Assembly: GCA_946496415.1 (NCBI GenBank)
Contig: CAMMGP010000016.1
Location: 1-12,456 of the forward strand
Direction of reading: 5' to 3'
Source of the DNA: an uncultured Clostridia bacterium
Lineage (GTDB): Bacteria > Bacillota > Clostridia > Christensenellales > Aristaeellaceae
Length of the DNA: 12,456 bases
Both the position numbers and the translations under genes were made by a program. Shown in pieces: positions 1 through 6,398 of the stretch (positions are counted from its first letter, which is position 1; each line of letters opens with the position of its first letter). The notes beneath the pieces were generated by a model. The model saw nothing but the letters and a program-made list of their open reading frames with translations, searched no databases and had not been told where the DNA came from.

Positions 1-3000
1 GCGCAGGCGGCGCGCGATCAACTCAACGCCACCGGCGAACAGTTGCGCGGCGGCCTCGCCGCGGCGGAGCAGTCCATCAGCGACCTGACAAGCGCGAAGC
101 AGAGCGCCCTCGCCGCGCTGGAGGAACAGCGCGCGGCGCTGGAAAATGAGATCGCCGCCCTCGAAGCCGAGTTGGCCACCCTCCAGCCCGGCGACGACGA
201 GCGCATCGCCGAACTAAACGCCCAGCTTGCCGAGTTGCGTTCGCGGCGCGAGGGGTTGCAGGGCACGCTCAATTCCACGTCGGCGGACTATGAAGCGCGC
301 ATTGCCGAAGCGCAGGCGACGCGCGACGGCCTCTCTGCGCAGGCGACGGCGGCGCAGGGAAATGTCTCCGCCCTGACGGCGGAGCGCGACAACGCCCTTT
401 CTCCGCTCAGGAACGAACTTGCGCAGGTGGAGGGCAACATCTCCGCCAAGCGGGAGGAACTCGCCGGACTCGATCCCGCCACCGCCGCCGACCAGATCGC
501 CGCGTTGCAGGGCGAGATCAGCGCCCTAGAAGGCCGCCAGGGCGAATTGAACAGCAAGATTTCCAGCCTGCAGAGCGATTATGACGGCCGCATCGCCGCG
601 CTGCAGGGCGAATACGACGCCCTCGCCGGGCAACTCGCGCAGGCCGAGAGCGACCTTACCGCTCTGCAAAACGAGCGCGACGCGGCGCTTGGCGAACTGA
701 ACGGACAGATATCCGCCGTGGATGGAGAGATCGCCGCCGCCGAGGCCGAACTTTCCACGCTCACGCCCTCGCCGGACGCCGAGCGCCGCGCCCAGATCGA
801 GGCCGCGCTTGCCGAAAAGCGCCCAGCGCTGGAGAACACCGTCAGCGAAATATCCTCTACCACCGCCAGTTACGACGGCCAGATCGCCGCCGCGCAGGCG
901 CAGAGAGACACCTTGCAGGCCCAGCTTTCCCAGTATGAGGCCGCCTACGACGGCGCGCTTGCCGAGATCGAAGGGCAACTTTCCACCCTGCAAAATCAGC
1001 TTTCGCAGGCGCAGGCGGGCCTTGCCGCCATCGAAGAAGGCGGCTATATCGCCAGCTATCAGCAGATGCAGGCGGCGCTGCCACAGCTCGAATCCGGGCT
1101 TGCCCAGGTGCAGGCAGGGCGCGAGCAGGCCGACCGCGAATTCGCTTCCGCCCGCAGCCAGATCAGCAGCGGCCGCGCTGAATTGCGCGACGCGCTTGCC
1201 CAGATCGAGGATGGCGAACGCCAGCTTGCCGAGGGCCGCGTCGAATTGGAGGACGCCAGGGTGGAACTTGCCGACGGCGTCGAGGAATACGAAGACGGCC
1301 GCGCGCAGGCCGACCGCGAATTTATGCAGGCCGAGCGCGAACTGGCCGACGCCCGCGGCGAGATCGCCGACGCGCGGGAAAAGATCTCCGAGATCGACGA
1401 GCCGGACGTCTATGTGCTCGACCGCTCCGCCAATATCGGCTACGCCTGTTTCGAGAGCGATTCGCAGATCGTCGAGAGCATCGCCATGGTCTTCCCGCTG
1501 TTCTTCTTCATGGTGGCGGCGCTGGTGTGCATGACCACGATGACGCGCATGGTCGATGAGCAGCGCACGCAGATTGGCGTGCTCAAGGCCATGGGCTACA
1601 CCTCGCGCGCCATCATGGGGAAGTTTATCTTTTATTCCGGCAGCGCCGCCACCATCGGCAGCGTTATCGGCTTCTTCTTTGGCTCCACGGTTTTTCCCAA
1701 GGTCATCTGGATGGCGTACAGCCTCATGTACGGCTTTGCTGAGATCGAACTGGTGTTTGATTGGGGCATGGGCGCGCTGGCGCTGGCCGCGGCGCTGCTC
1801 TGTTCGGTGGGAGCCACGTGGTTCTCCGTGCGCCGCGAATTGAACCTCGCCCCGGCGCAGCTTCTGCGCCCTGCCGCGCCCAAGGCCGGCAAGCGCATTT
1901 TGCTCGAGCGCATCCGTCCGCTGTGGCGGCATCTGTCGTTCATGCACAAGCTTACCATCCGCAATATCTTCCGCTACAAAAAGCGCCTGGTGATGATGAT
2001 CATCGGCATTGGCGGCTGCACGGCGCTGCTGGTCACCGGCATGGGTATCCGCGATTCCATCAGCGATGTGGTCAACTATCAGTTCGACGAGATCACGCTC
2101 TACGACGTCTCCGTCACCTTCGTGGACGCGCAGGACGAGGCCGCGCAGGAAACCTTCCGCCGCGAGGCGGGGGAGGGCGCGGACGTGCTCTTCGTCCACG
2201 AGAGCAGCGTGGACGTCTCCGCGGGCGACGTCACCAAGTCCGTCTACCTCGTTTCCACGCAGGCGGAGAGCCTCGAAGGCTTCATCGACATGCACCGGGG
2301 CGAGACGCCCGTCGCCCTGCCCGGCGAGGGCGAGGCCGTCATTTCGCTGGGGCTTTCCGAATCGCTGGGCGCGGGCGTGGGCGATACCATCACCGTGCGC
2401 GACAGCGACATGAACCCGGCGCAGCTCACCATCTCCGGCGTGTTTGAAAACTACGTCTACAACTACGTCTACGCCCGACCGGAGACGCTGGAGGCCCAGT
2501 GGGGCTACGCGCCCGAGGTCAAGAGCGCCTACGTCGCTGTGACCGATGATGTAGACCCGCGCGAGGAAGCGGCGGCGCTCTCTTCCCTGGACGGCGTTGC
2601 CAACGTTTCGGCCAACCTCGACATGCGCGACCGCGTCAACAGCATGATGGAGAGCCTTGACTACATCGTCATGCTCATCGTCTTCTCTGCCGGCGCGCTG
2701 GCCTTCATCGTGCTCTACAACCTCACCAACATCAACATCACCGAGCGCACGCGCGAGATCGCTACCGTCAAGGTGCTGGGCTTCTTCCCCCGGGAGACGG
2801 CCTCCTATGTGTTCTCGGAGAACTTCCTGCTCTGCTTCATCGCCGCCCTGACGGGCCTTCCCATGGGCAAGGCGCTGCACGCCTTCGTCATGGCGCAGGT
2901 GAAGATCGACATGCTCCGCTTCGACGTGCGCGTATCGCTTCTCAGCTACGCCGTCTCCGTGGCGCTGACGTTCGTCTTCGCCATCCTCGTAAACCTCGCT

Positions 3001-3057
3001 TTGCGGGTGAAGCTGGAAAAGATCAACATGGCCGAATCGCTGAAGACAGTGGAGTAG
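1..3057 (+). CDS. FtsX-like ABC transporter permease with giant coiled-coil stalk (5' partial)
   Basis: The frame is open from the first base, so the true start lies upstream; 1018 residues are visible. The first ~450 residues are an Ala/Glu/Gln-rich extracytoplasmic coiled coil with three 97-residue repeats, then DGR-EL-DA type repeats. A junction VYVLDRSANIGYACFESDS follows, then FtsX core one: membrane segments near nt 1480-1542, 1621-1695 and 1762-1830 with the cytoplasmic loop QIGVLKAMGYTSRAIMGK. After the RNIFRYKKR loop comes a membrane segment (about 1984-2046), a second extracytoplasmic domain of ~200 residues, and FtsX core two with segments near 2659-2724, 2806-2871 and 2938-3006 and the loop EIATVKVLGFFPRET. 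Seven segments are visible; the family plan predicts one more upstream. FtsX/MacB-type permeases couple ATP hydrolysis by a separate ATPase to work outside the membrane; no ATPase is in the window and the substrate is unknown. Confidence 0.9.
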   Translation, partial: AQAARDQLNATGEQLRGGLAAAEQSISDLTSAKQSALAALEEQRAALENEIAALEAELATLQPGDDERIAELNAQLAELRSRREGLQGTLNSTSADYEARIAEAQATRDGLSAQATAAQGNVSALTAERDNALSPLRNELAQVEGNISAKREELAGLDPATAADQIAALQGEISALEGRQGELNSKISSLQSDYDGRIAALQGEYDALAGQLAQAESDLTALQNERDAALGELNGQISAVDGEIAAAEAELSTLTPSPDAERRAQIEAALAEKRPALENTVSEISSTTASYDGQIAAAQAQRDTLQAQLSQYEAAYDGALAEIEGQLSTLQNQLSQAQAGLAAIEEGGYIASYQQMQAALPQLESGLAQVQAGREQADREFASARSQISSGRAELRDALAQIEDGERQLAEGRVELEDARVELADGVEEYEDGRAQADREFMQAERELADARGEIADAREKISEIDEPDVYVLDRSANIGYACFESDSQIVESIAMVFPLFFFMVAALVCMTTMTRMVDEQRTQIGVLKAMGYTSRAIMGKFIFYSGSAATIGSVIGFFFGSTVFPKVIWMAYSLMYGFAEIELVFDWGMGALALAAALLCSVGATWFSVRRELNLAPAQLLRPAAPKAGKRILLERIRPLWRHLSFMHKLTIRNIFRYKKRLVMMIIGIGGCTALLVTGMGIRDSISDVVNYQFDEITLYDVSVTFVDAQDEAAQETFRREAGEGADVLFVHESSVDVSAGDVTKSVYLVSTQAESLEGFIDMHRGETPVALPGEGEAVISLGLSESLGAGVGDTITVRDSDMNPAQLTISGVFENYVYNYVYARPETLEAQWGYAPEVKSAYVAVTDDVDPREEAAALSSLDGVANVSANLDMRDRVNSMMESLDYIVMLIVFSAGALAFIVLYNLTNINITERTREIATVKVLGFFPRETASYVFSENFLLCFIAALTGLPMGKALHAFVMAQVKIDMLRFDVRVSLLSYAVSVALTFVFAILVNLALRVKLEKINMAESLKTVE
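148..1017 (+). repeat. Three 97-residue tandem repeats in the permease stalk
   Basis: Three diverged protein repeats start at about nt 148, 436 and 727. Each opens with a version of EIAALEAELATLxP (ELATLQP, ELAGLDP, ELSTLTP). Each continues with a D/S-Y-D/E-x-R/Q-I-A-A segment (ADYEARIAEAQ, SDYDGRIAALQ, ASYDGQIAAAQ). The first two close with an LTAxxxERDxAL-type helix. The conserved prolines are 96 and 97 codons apart and the conserved tyrosines 97 and 97 codons apart. Nt 1-147 look like the end of a further, slightly longer unit (AQAARD, DLTSAKQSAL), so the array continues upstream. DNA identity between units is low, so the duplication is old. Confidence 0.85.
1125..1142 (+). repeat. 18-bp direct repeat, copy 1, in the permease stalk
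   Basis: GCAGGCCGACCGCGAATT occurs here and again at 1305-1322, exactly 180 bp (60 codons) later, encoding QADREF each time. It marks a second, shorter repeat register downstream of the 97-residue units, in the DGR/EL/DA-rich part of the coiled coil. Confidence 0.75.
1305..1322 (+). repeat. 18-bp direct repeat, copy 2, in the permease stalk
   Basis: Exact second copy of the 18-bp element at 1125-1142. The flanking bases differ on both sides, and the surrounding protein (GRAELRDALAQIEDGERQL versus ERELADARGEIADAREKI) is similar but not identical. Confidence 0.75.
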
Positions 3058-3070
3058 GGGGGACGTGCGC

Positions 3071-3508
3071 ATGGACGCTTTCAATTGCCGCATGGAATTT
3101 GGAAACAGCGCCCTGACGTGGCGCGGCCTGACCGTGTTCTCCCACGCCGTGGGTGGGGAAGAAGCGCAAAAATGTGTTTCCTTCGCCATCGACGTCGTCG
3201 CGCCCAACTTTTCCTTCAGCGGGCGCGCCGCGTGCCTGCTCGAAGAGATGCGCGAGTGCGCGCAATTCCTGCGCGAAAGCTACGAATTTCGCAATATAGG
3301 TTCCTACATGTCCCTGTTTGGCGGGCGCGTGATGTTTTCCACGGACGCGCGCGGCCACTTGATCGTCACGCTCGAACTGGACAGCGACGGCTGCGACCGG
3401 CAGGAAGCGTGCTGCGTCTTTCACGCCGACCAGTCCTCGCTGCGGCCCTTCCTGACATCGCTGGAGCGCTTTTTGCGCGATCATGGGGCGGGGACGTCGC
3501 TCATCTGA
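3071..3508 (+). CDS. Hypothetical soluble protein, 145 residues, cotranscribed with the permease
   Basis: The gene begins 13 bp after the permease stop. I chose ATG 3071 because the purine-rich AGGGGGGA (3056-3063) sits 7 bases before it; the in-frame GTG at 3065 would be too close to that site. The product has no signal peptide or membrane segment, so it should be cytoplasmic. It looks like a small beta-rich fold: strand-like stretches VSFAIDVVA, GRVMFSTD and HLIVTLELDSD flank the helix CLLEEMRECAQFLRES, and a C-terminal helix DQSSLRPFLTSLERFLRD closes it. The overall pattern reminds me loosely of small WapI/immunity-type proteins, which is not a firm assignment. Cysteines are fairly frequent (six) but form no metal-site pattern. 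It ends just before the shared terminator, so it is the last gene of the permease operon. Function unknown. Confidence 0.75.
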   Translation: MDAFNCRMEFGNSALTWRGLTVFSHAVGGEEAQKCVSFAIDVVAPNFSFSGRAACLLEEMRECAQFLRESYEFRNIGSYMSLFGGRVMFSTDARGHLIVTLELDSDGCDRQEACCVFHADQSSLRPFLTSLERFLRDHGAGTSLI

Positions 3509-3528
3509 CTCTTCCGCGCGGTTGCAGA

Positions 3529-3565
3529 AAAGCGCTTCCGGGGTGTATCCCGCCGGAAGCGCTTT
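3529..3565. terminator. Bidirectional intrinsic terminator between convergent operons
   Basis: AAAGCGCTTCCGG (3529-3541) pairs perfectly with CCGGAAGCGCTTT (3553-3565), giving a 13-bp stem and an 11-nt loop. On the plus strand it is followed by GTTTT, so the tail reads TTTGTTTT and ends the permease/145-residue unit. On the minus strand the A-rich side becomes CTTTTCT, so the same hairpin can end the Gx transporter operon, whose stop codon is at 3584. Position and symmetry fit a shared terminator. Confidence 0.85.
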
Positions 3566-3583
3566 GTTTTGCAAATGGGCCCT

Positions 3584-4078
3584 TTAAGAGGGCACGTCCC
3601 TGCGGACGACGAGGAATTGCGCGCACAGCCCCGTGAACAGCCCCGCGATGCAGCCGGAGACGAGGAGCACCGGGAGGTAGACGATCAACTCCGGCGTTCG
3701 GGTGATCAGTATCGCCACCGCGATCTGCCCGATGTTGTGCAGCACCGCGCTGAGGACGCTGCACACCCAGATATACCGCGCCGGAAGGATGCGCCGCAGC
3801 CCCAGCATGCCGCACAGGCAGAGCGTTCCTCCCGCCAGACTGTACAGCAGCGACACGATCTGCCCGCCGAAGAAGGCCCCGAGCACGATGCGGCAGAAAA
3901 GCACCAGCGCCGCTTCCCAGGCCCGGCAGCGGTACACCGCGTATACCGTGACGATGTTCGCCAGCCCCAGCTTGACGCCGGGAATGGGCACGAGATCGGG
4001 AAGCAGCGATTCAAACACAAAAATGATCAGGGCGACCGTCGTCATCAGCGCCAATTTGGTCATGCGCCGCGTCTTCAT
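3584..4078 (-). CDS. Gx transporter family membrane protein (Hpre_diP_synt_I-like, ECF-S-like fold)
   Basis: A 164-residue, very hydrophobic protein with about five membrane helices. The opening ESLLPDLVPIPGVKLGLANIV (residues 23-43) is the hallmark of proteins annotated as Gx transporter or heptaprenyl diphosphate synthase component I, which belong to the same superfamily as ECF substrate-binding subunits such as BioY and ThiT. SLAGGTLCLCGM (80-91) and AVLHNIGQIAVA (111-122) also fit. I start at MKTRRM (4078), with GGAG 10 bases upstream and 7 bp after the NusG-II stop; an in-frame ATG at 4120 would overlap that gene by 35 bp. The substrate is not known. Next to apbE, transport of a flavin, quinone or precursor is a reasonable inference. 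Prenyl synthase activity is unlikely for such a protein. It is the last gene before the terminator. Confidence 0.85.
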   Translation of the reverse strand: MKTRRMTKLALMTTVALIIFVFESLLPDLVPIPGVKLGLANIVTVYAVYRCRAWEAALVLFCRIVLGAFFGGQIVSLLYSLAGGTLCLCGMLGLRRILPARYIWVCSVLSAVLHNIGQIAVAILITRTPELIVYLPVLLVSGCIAGLFTGLCAQFLVVRRDVPS

Positions 4079-4085
4079 ACGCACT

Positions 4086-4475
4086 TCACTCCGATACGCC
4101 GTCAACCTGCGCTGCGCCATCGCTCTGCGCCGCGCCGTCTGCGTAGCGGATGACCAGTTTGTGCGGCAAACAGACGATGGACAACGCCGAGGACTGCAAA
4201 TAGCCCATGTTCACGCAGGTCTGATCCGCGCAATCCGCGCTCTCCACGCAAATGCCCTCCGGCCCGATGTAGATCACATTGTTGCCCTCCGCGCAGCGTA
4301 TCTCTATGCGCTCTTTTTCCACCTGCCCGGAAAGATCGAATGTATACAGCGTCTTTCCATCCTGCACGATCTCCACGATCGTGGCCTGCGCGGGGTGAAG
4401 CAGGTGGATGCTGCCCGCAAGGGCAAGCAGAAAGATCGCCGCGCAGAGGGCGATACATATCCTCGAGGCTTTCAT
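4086..4475 (-). CDS. NusG domain II-containing membrane-anchored protein
   Basis: A 129-residue protein with one N-terminal hydrophobic segment (RICIALCAAIFLLALAGSI, residues 4-22), so the rest should lie outside the membrane. The domain shows the standard signature: IEIRCAEGNNVIYIGPEGI (57-75), then ESADCADQTCVNMG (78-91) and SIVCLPHKLVIR (99-110). The cysteines in DCADQTC and in VCLPHK are typical of the family. It is not the transcription factor NusG; it shares only the KOW/domain II fold. Such proteins recur beside Gx transporters, FMN-binding proteins and ApbE, though their biochemical role is not established. The ATG overlaps the apbE stop as ATGA, so translation is probably coupled, with GGTGG just upstream. 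The C-terminal tail (DGAAQSDGAAQVDG) is low-complexity. Confidence 0.88.
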   Translation of the reverse strand: MKASRICIALCAAIFLLALAGSIHLLHPAQATIVEIVQDGKTLYTFDLSGQVEKERIEIRCAEGNNVIYIGPEGICVESADCADQTCVNMGYLQSSALSIVCLPHKLVIRYADGAAQSDGAAQVDGVSE

Positions 4476-5494
4476 CGCTCCACCACGCAGACCTCGCGGA
4501 TCAGCCCCTTGTCCTCCGCGACGAAGTTTTCTTCCAGACCCTCCGTGACGTACAGCGTGCCGCCATCCGTGAGCGCGATCATCTCAAACCCCTCGTTGGC
4601 GCGCCAGTATTCGCACGCTTCTTCGATCCCCATCACGAACATCGCCGTGGAGAGCGCGTCGCACCGCCCGCCATCGCTGCCGACGATGGTCACGGACAGC
4701 AGGCCGCTGTCGGCCGGACGCCCCGTGTCCGGGTCGATGATGTGCCCGTACGTTTCGCCGTCCTCGCCGGTGAAGTAGCGCTCATAGGCCCCGGAGGTGA
4801 TCACGCACTGGTCGCAGACGGACAGAACGCCCAGCAGGCCCTCGTCCGTTGGGGACTTGACGCCGATCTTCCACGCGCTGCCGTCCGGCTTGCAACCGAC
4901 CGCGTGTATGTTCCCGCCCAGATCGACCAGCGCCGAATCGACGCCGCGCTCCTGCAAAAGCGCGGCCACTTCCTCGCCGGCATAGCCCTTGGCGATGCCG
5001 CCCAGATCGAGCTGCATCCCCTTTTTCAACGCCACCGTACACCCGTCGATGGAAACAGCGCCGTAATCGACCAGTTCCAGCATCCGCTCGATCTCGTCCA
5101 CCTCCGGGACGCGGTATTCGCCGGTCGTGAACCCCCAGAGGGACACCAGAGGATAGATCGTCGGGTCATAAGCGCCGCCGGTGCTCTCCGCCATTTCCAG
5201 GGCGAGGGAAAGCACGTCCGCCGTCGCCGCGGAGACGTCCACCGCTTCGCCGTCCGCGTGATTGACCGCGTGGATGTCGCTGCCCTCCAGCGTCACCGAC
5301 CACAGCCGCTCGCGCTCCAGAAGCAGCGCCTCCGCCGCTTCCAGCGCTTCGGGGGCCGTTTCGCCATAGGCGGTGATGGAGATATGGGTGTCCATCGCGA
5401 ACAGGTCTTTCGTTGCCTTTTCCTCCGCAAGGGCGGCGGACGCGCACAGCGCAAGCAGGATTAGCGCGATGAGCAGATAAGCCGTTTTTTTCAT
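4472..5494 (-). CDS. apbE: FAD:protein FMN transferase ApbE, exported
   Basis: ApbE moves FMN from FAD onto a Thr or Ser of target proteins outside the cytoplasmic membrane, using a divalent metal. The 340-residue length is normal. Residues 1-23 are a signal peptide ending ALA; the Cys at 17 does not make a good lipobox. Family motifs follow in order: FAMDTHISITAYG (32-44), GAYDPTIYPLVSLWGF (107-122), LDLGGIAKGYA (162-172), LVDLGGNIHAVG (189-200), VITSGAYERYF (231-241), HIIDPDTGRP (251-260) and CDALSTAMFVMG (278-289), whose Asp and Thr match the metal-binding positions. I start at 5494 because GGAG lies 6 bases upstream; that GGAG is inside an earlier in-frame ATG at 5506, which argues against the earlier codon. 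It is second in the operon, 70 bp after the nitroreductase-like gene, its probable substrate. Confidence 0.95.
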   Translation of the reverse strand: MKKTAYLLIALILLALCASAALAEEKATKDLFAMDTHISITAYGETAPEALEAAEALLLERERLWSVTLEGSDIHAVNHADGEAVDVSAATADVLSLALEMAESTGGAYDPTIYPLVSLWGFTTGEYRVPEVDEIERMLELVDYGAVSIDGCTVALKKGMQLDLGGIAKGYAGEEVAALLQERGVDSALVDLGGNIHAVGCKPDGSAWKIGVKSPTDEGLLGVLSVCDQCVITSGAYERYFTGEDGETYGHIIDPDTGRPADSGLLSVTIVGSDGGRCDALSTAMFVMGIEEACEYWRANEGFEMIALTDGGTLYVTEGLEENFVAEDKGLIREVCVVER

Positions 5495-5523
5495 ACTTGG
5501 CTCCATTGTTCCACACAGGATGG

Positions 5524-5557
5524 GGAAGCGCCGGTGGCCCCGCGCGCCGGCGCTTCC
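5524..5557 (-). other. GC-rich stem-loop between the nitroreductase-like gene and apbE
   Basis: GGAAGCGCCGG (5524-5534) and CCGGCGCTTCC (5547-5557) form a perfect 11-bp stem with a 12-nt loop, just after the stop of the first gene. In the minus-strand transcript the stem is followed by CCATCCTG, not a U-run, so it does not look like a full intrinsic terminator. An mRNA-stabilising or partly attenuating hairpin is more likely, which would let the first gene be made at a higher level than apbE. Confidence 0.6.
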
Positions 5558-5564
5558 TGCGCGT

Positions 5565-6389
5565 TTAGCCGACAAAGCTGACTTTTTCTTCGATCGCGCT
5601 GCGCTCCGAGGCGCCGGTAGCGCCGTCCACCTCCGCGTTAGGCGTACCGATCAGCAGCACCGCCACGGCAGTGAGGGAGGTGTCCACGCCCAGCGTTTCG
5701 CAGAGGGCATCGTGGTTTTCGCCGTTGAGGGCCATGGTGGGCGAGGAGACGATCTTCGTGCCGTAGCCCAGGGCGCTGGCGGCGATGACCATGTTCTGGC
5801 AGGCAAGGCCGCAGTCAAAGCTGGCGTTGGGCGAGGCGGTGTTCTCGTCCATGTAGATGATCACGGCGACCGGCGAATCGCCCAGGGCCGCCTTCGCGGA
5901 AGCGGACGCTTCCGTCGCGCCTTCGGGCGCTTCGCCCTCGGACAGTTCCGCCGCGTTTTCAGGCAGTTCCGCGCCCTCGGGCAGTTCTGCGTCTTCAGGC
6001 AGTTCCGCGCCCTCGGGCAGTTCTGCGTCTTTAGGCAGTTCCGCACCCTCGGGCAGTTCCGTCGCGTCTTCAGGCAATTCCGCGCCCTCAGGCAGTTCCG
6101 CACCCTCCGCGGGTGCGCCGCCAAAGCTTACGCTGCTGTTGATCTCGTCCATCACCGCCTGATCGGTGACCACCGCGAAATACCATGGCTGCTGGTTGAT
6201 GGCGCTGGATGCGGAGAGGCCCGCTTCCAGTATGGCGTTCAGGTCTTCGTCGGGCACCGCGTCGGCGGTAAACGCCTGCGTGGTCCCGGCGGTGAGGATG
6301 GCGTTGATTGCTTCCTCCGCCCACGCGCCGCCGCCGACGACGCAGAGCACGCAAACCATCATCAGTGCCGTTGCTTTTTTCCATTTCAT
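5565..6389 (-). CDS. Secreted nitroreductase-like flavoprotein with a predicted ApbE flavinylation site and an acidic repeat insert
   Basis: A 274-residue protein. Residues 1-24 are a signal peptide ending AWA-EE. The nitroreductase fold is recognisable from DEDLNAILEAGLSASSAINQQPWYFAVVTD (48-77, the usual APS-N-QPW-F region), SPVAVIIYMD (172-181), DCGLACQNMVIAASALGYGT (192-211) and AVAVLLIGTP (241-250). Two departures are notable: the N-terminal RxSxR that normally helps hold FMN is replaced by AGTTQAFT, and residues 94-155 are an acidic hexapeptide array. Residues 255-261 read DGATGAS, matching the Dxx[ST]GA[ST] motif that ApbE modifies, with Ser261 as the expected FMN attachment residue. 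AGGAGG (6399-6404 on the plus coordinates) lies 9 bases before ATG 6389, which settles the start over in-frame codons upstream. First gene of the operon with apbE. I infer an extracytoplasmic oxidoreductase; its substrate is unknown. Confidence 0.85.
   Translation of the reverse strand: MKWKKATALMMVCVLCVVGGGAWAEEAINAILTAGTTQAFTADAVPDEDLNAILEAGLSASSAINQQPWYFAVVTDQAVMDEINSSVSFGGAPAEGAELPEGAELPEDATELPEGAELPKDAELPEGAELPEDAELPEGAELPENAAELSEGEAPEGATEASASAKAALGDSPVAVIIYMDENTASPNASFDCGLACQNMVIAASALGYGTKIVSSPTMALNGENHDALCETLGVDTSLTAVAVLLIGTPNAEVDGATGASERSAIEEKVSFVG
5607..5627 (-). other. Predicted ApbE flavinylation motif DGATGAS
   Basis: The codons encode D255-G-A-T-G-A-S261 of the nitroreductase-like protein and match Dxx[ST]GA[ST], the motif known from NqrC, RnfG and FMN-binding domain proteins. 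FMN is joined there through its phosphate to the last Ser/Thr. It is the only such match I found in the proteins of this window. It sits between the last core strand (VLLIG) and the C-terminal helix (SAIEEKVSFV). Confidence 0.7.
5925..6113 (-). repeat. Acidic hexapeptide repeat array (AELPEG/AELPED) inside the nitroreductase-like gene
   Basis: About nine to ten in-frame units of AELPEG, AELPED, AELPKD or AELPEN follow one another, twice with one extra residue (ATELPEG, AAELSEG). At the DNA level a 36-bp double unit is repeated almost exactly at 5962-5997 and 5998-6033 (one base differs), then less exactly at 6034-6107. The near-identity suggests recent expansion by slippage or unequal exchange. 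The array lies in a loop of the catalytic domain and should be an extended, highly acidic, Pro-rich segment. Confidence 0.85.
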
Positions 6390-6398
6390 CCGTTCTGT

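Noticed and set aside
1815..1820. CACGTG as a possible parS core
   Set aside because: The flanks (GAGC and GTTC) do not fit the TGTTTCACGTGAAACA consensus, and the site is inside the permease gene.
526..3207. A long open frame on the minus strand opposite the permease (893 codons)
   Set aside because: Its translation is rich in His, Arg, Asp and Gly with no domain or membrane pattern, and it is antisense to a gene with clear FtsX motifs. GC-rich codon use often leaves such frames open.
5434..5494. Lipoprotein signal for ApbE around the Cys at residue 17
   Set aside because: The residue before Cys is Leu, where Gly or Ala is expected, and a normal signal peptidase I site (ALA) follows.
5942..6107. 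Short regularly spaced repeats that could be taken for a CRISPR array
   Set aside because: The units are in frame, contiguous without unique spacers, and encode a continuous AELPEG-type peptide repeat inside a gene.
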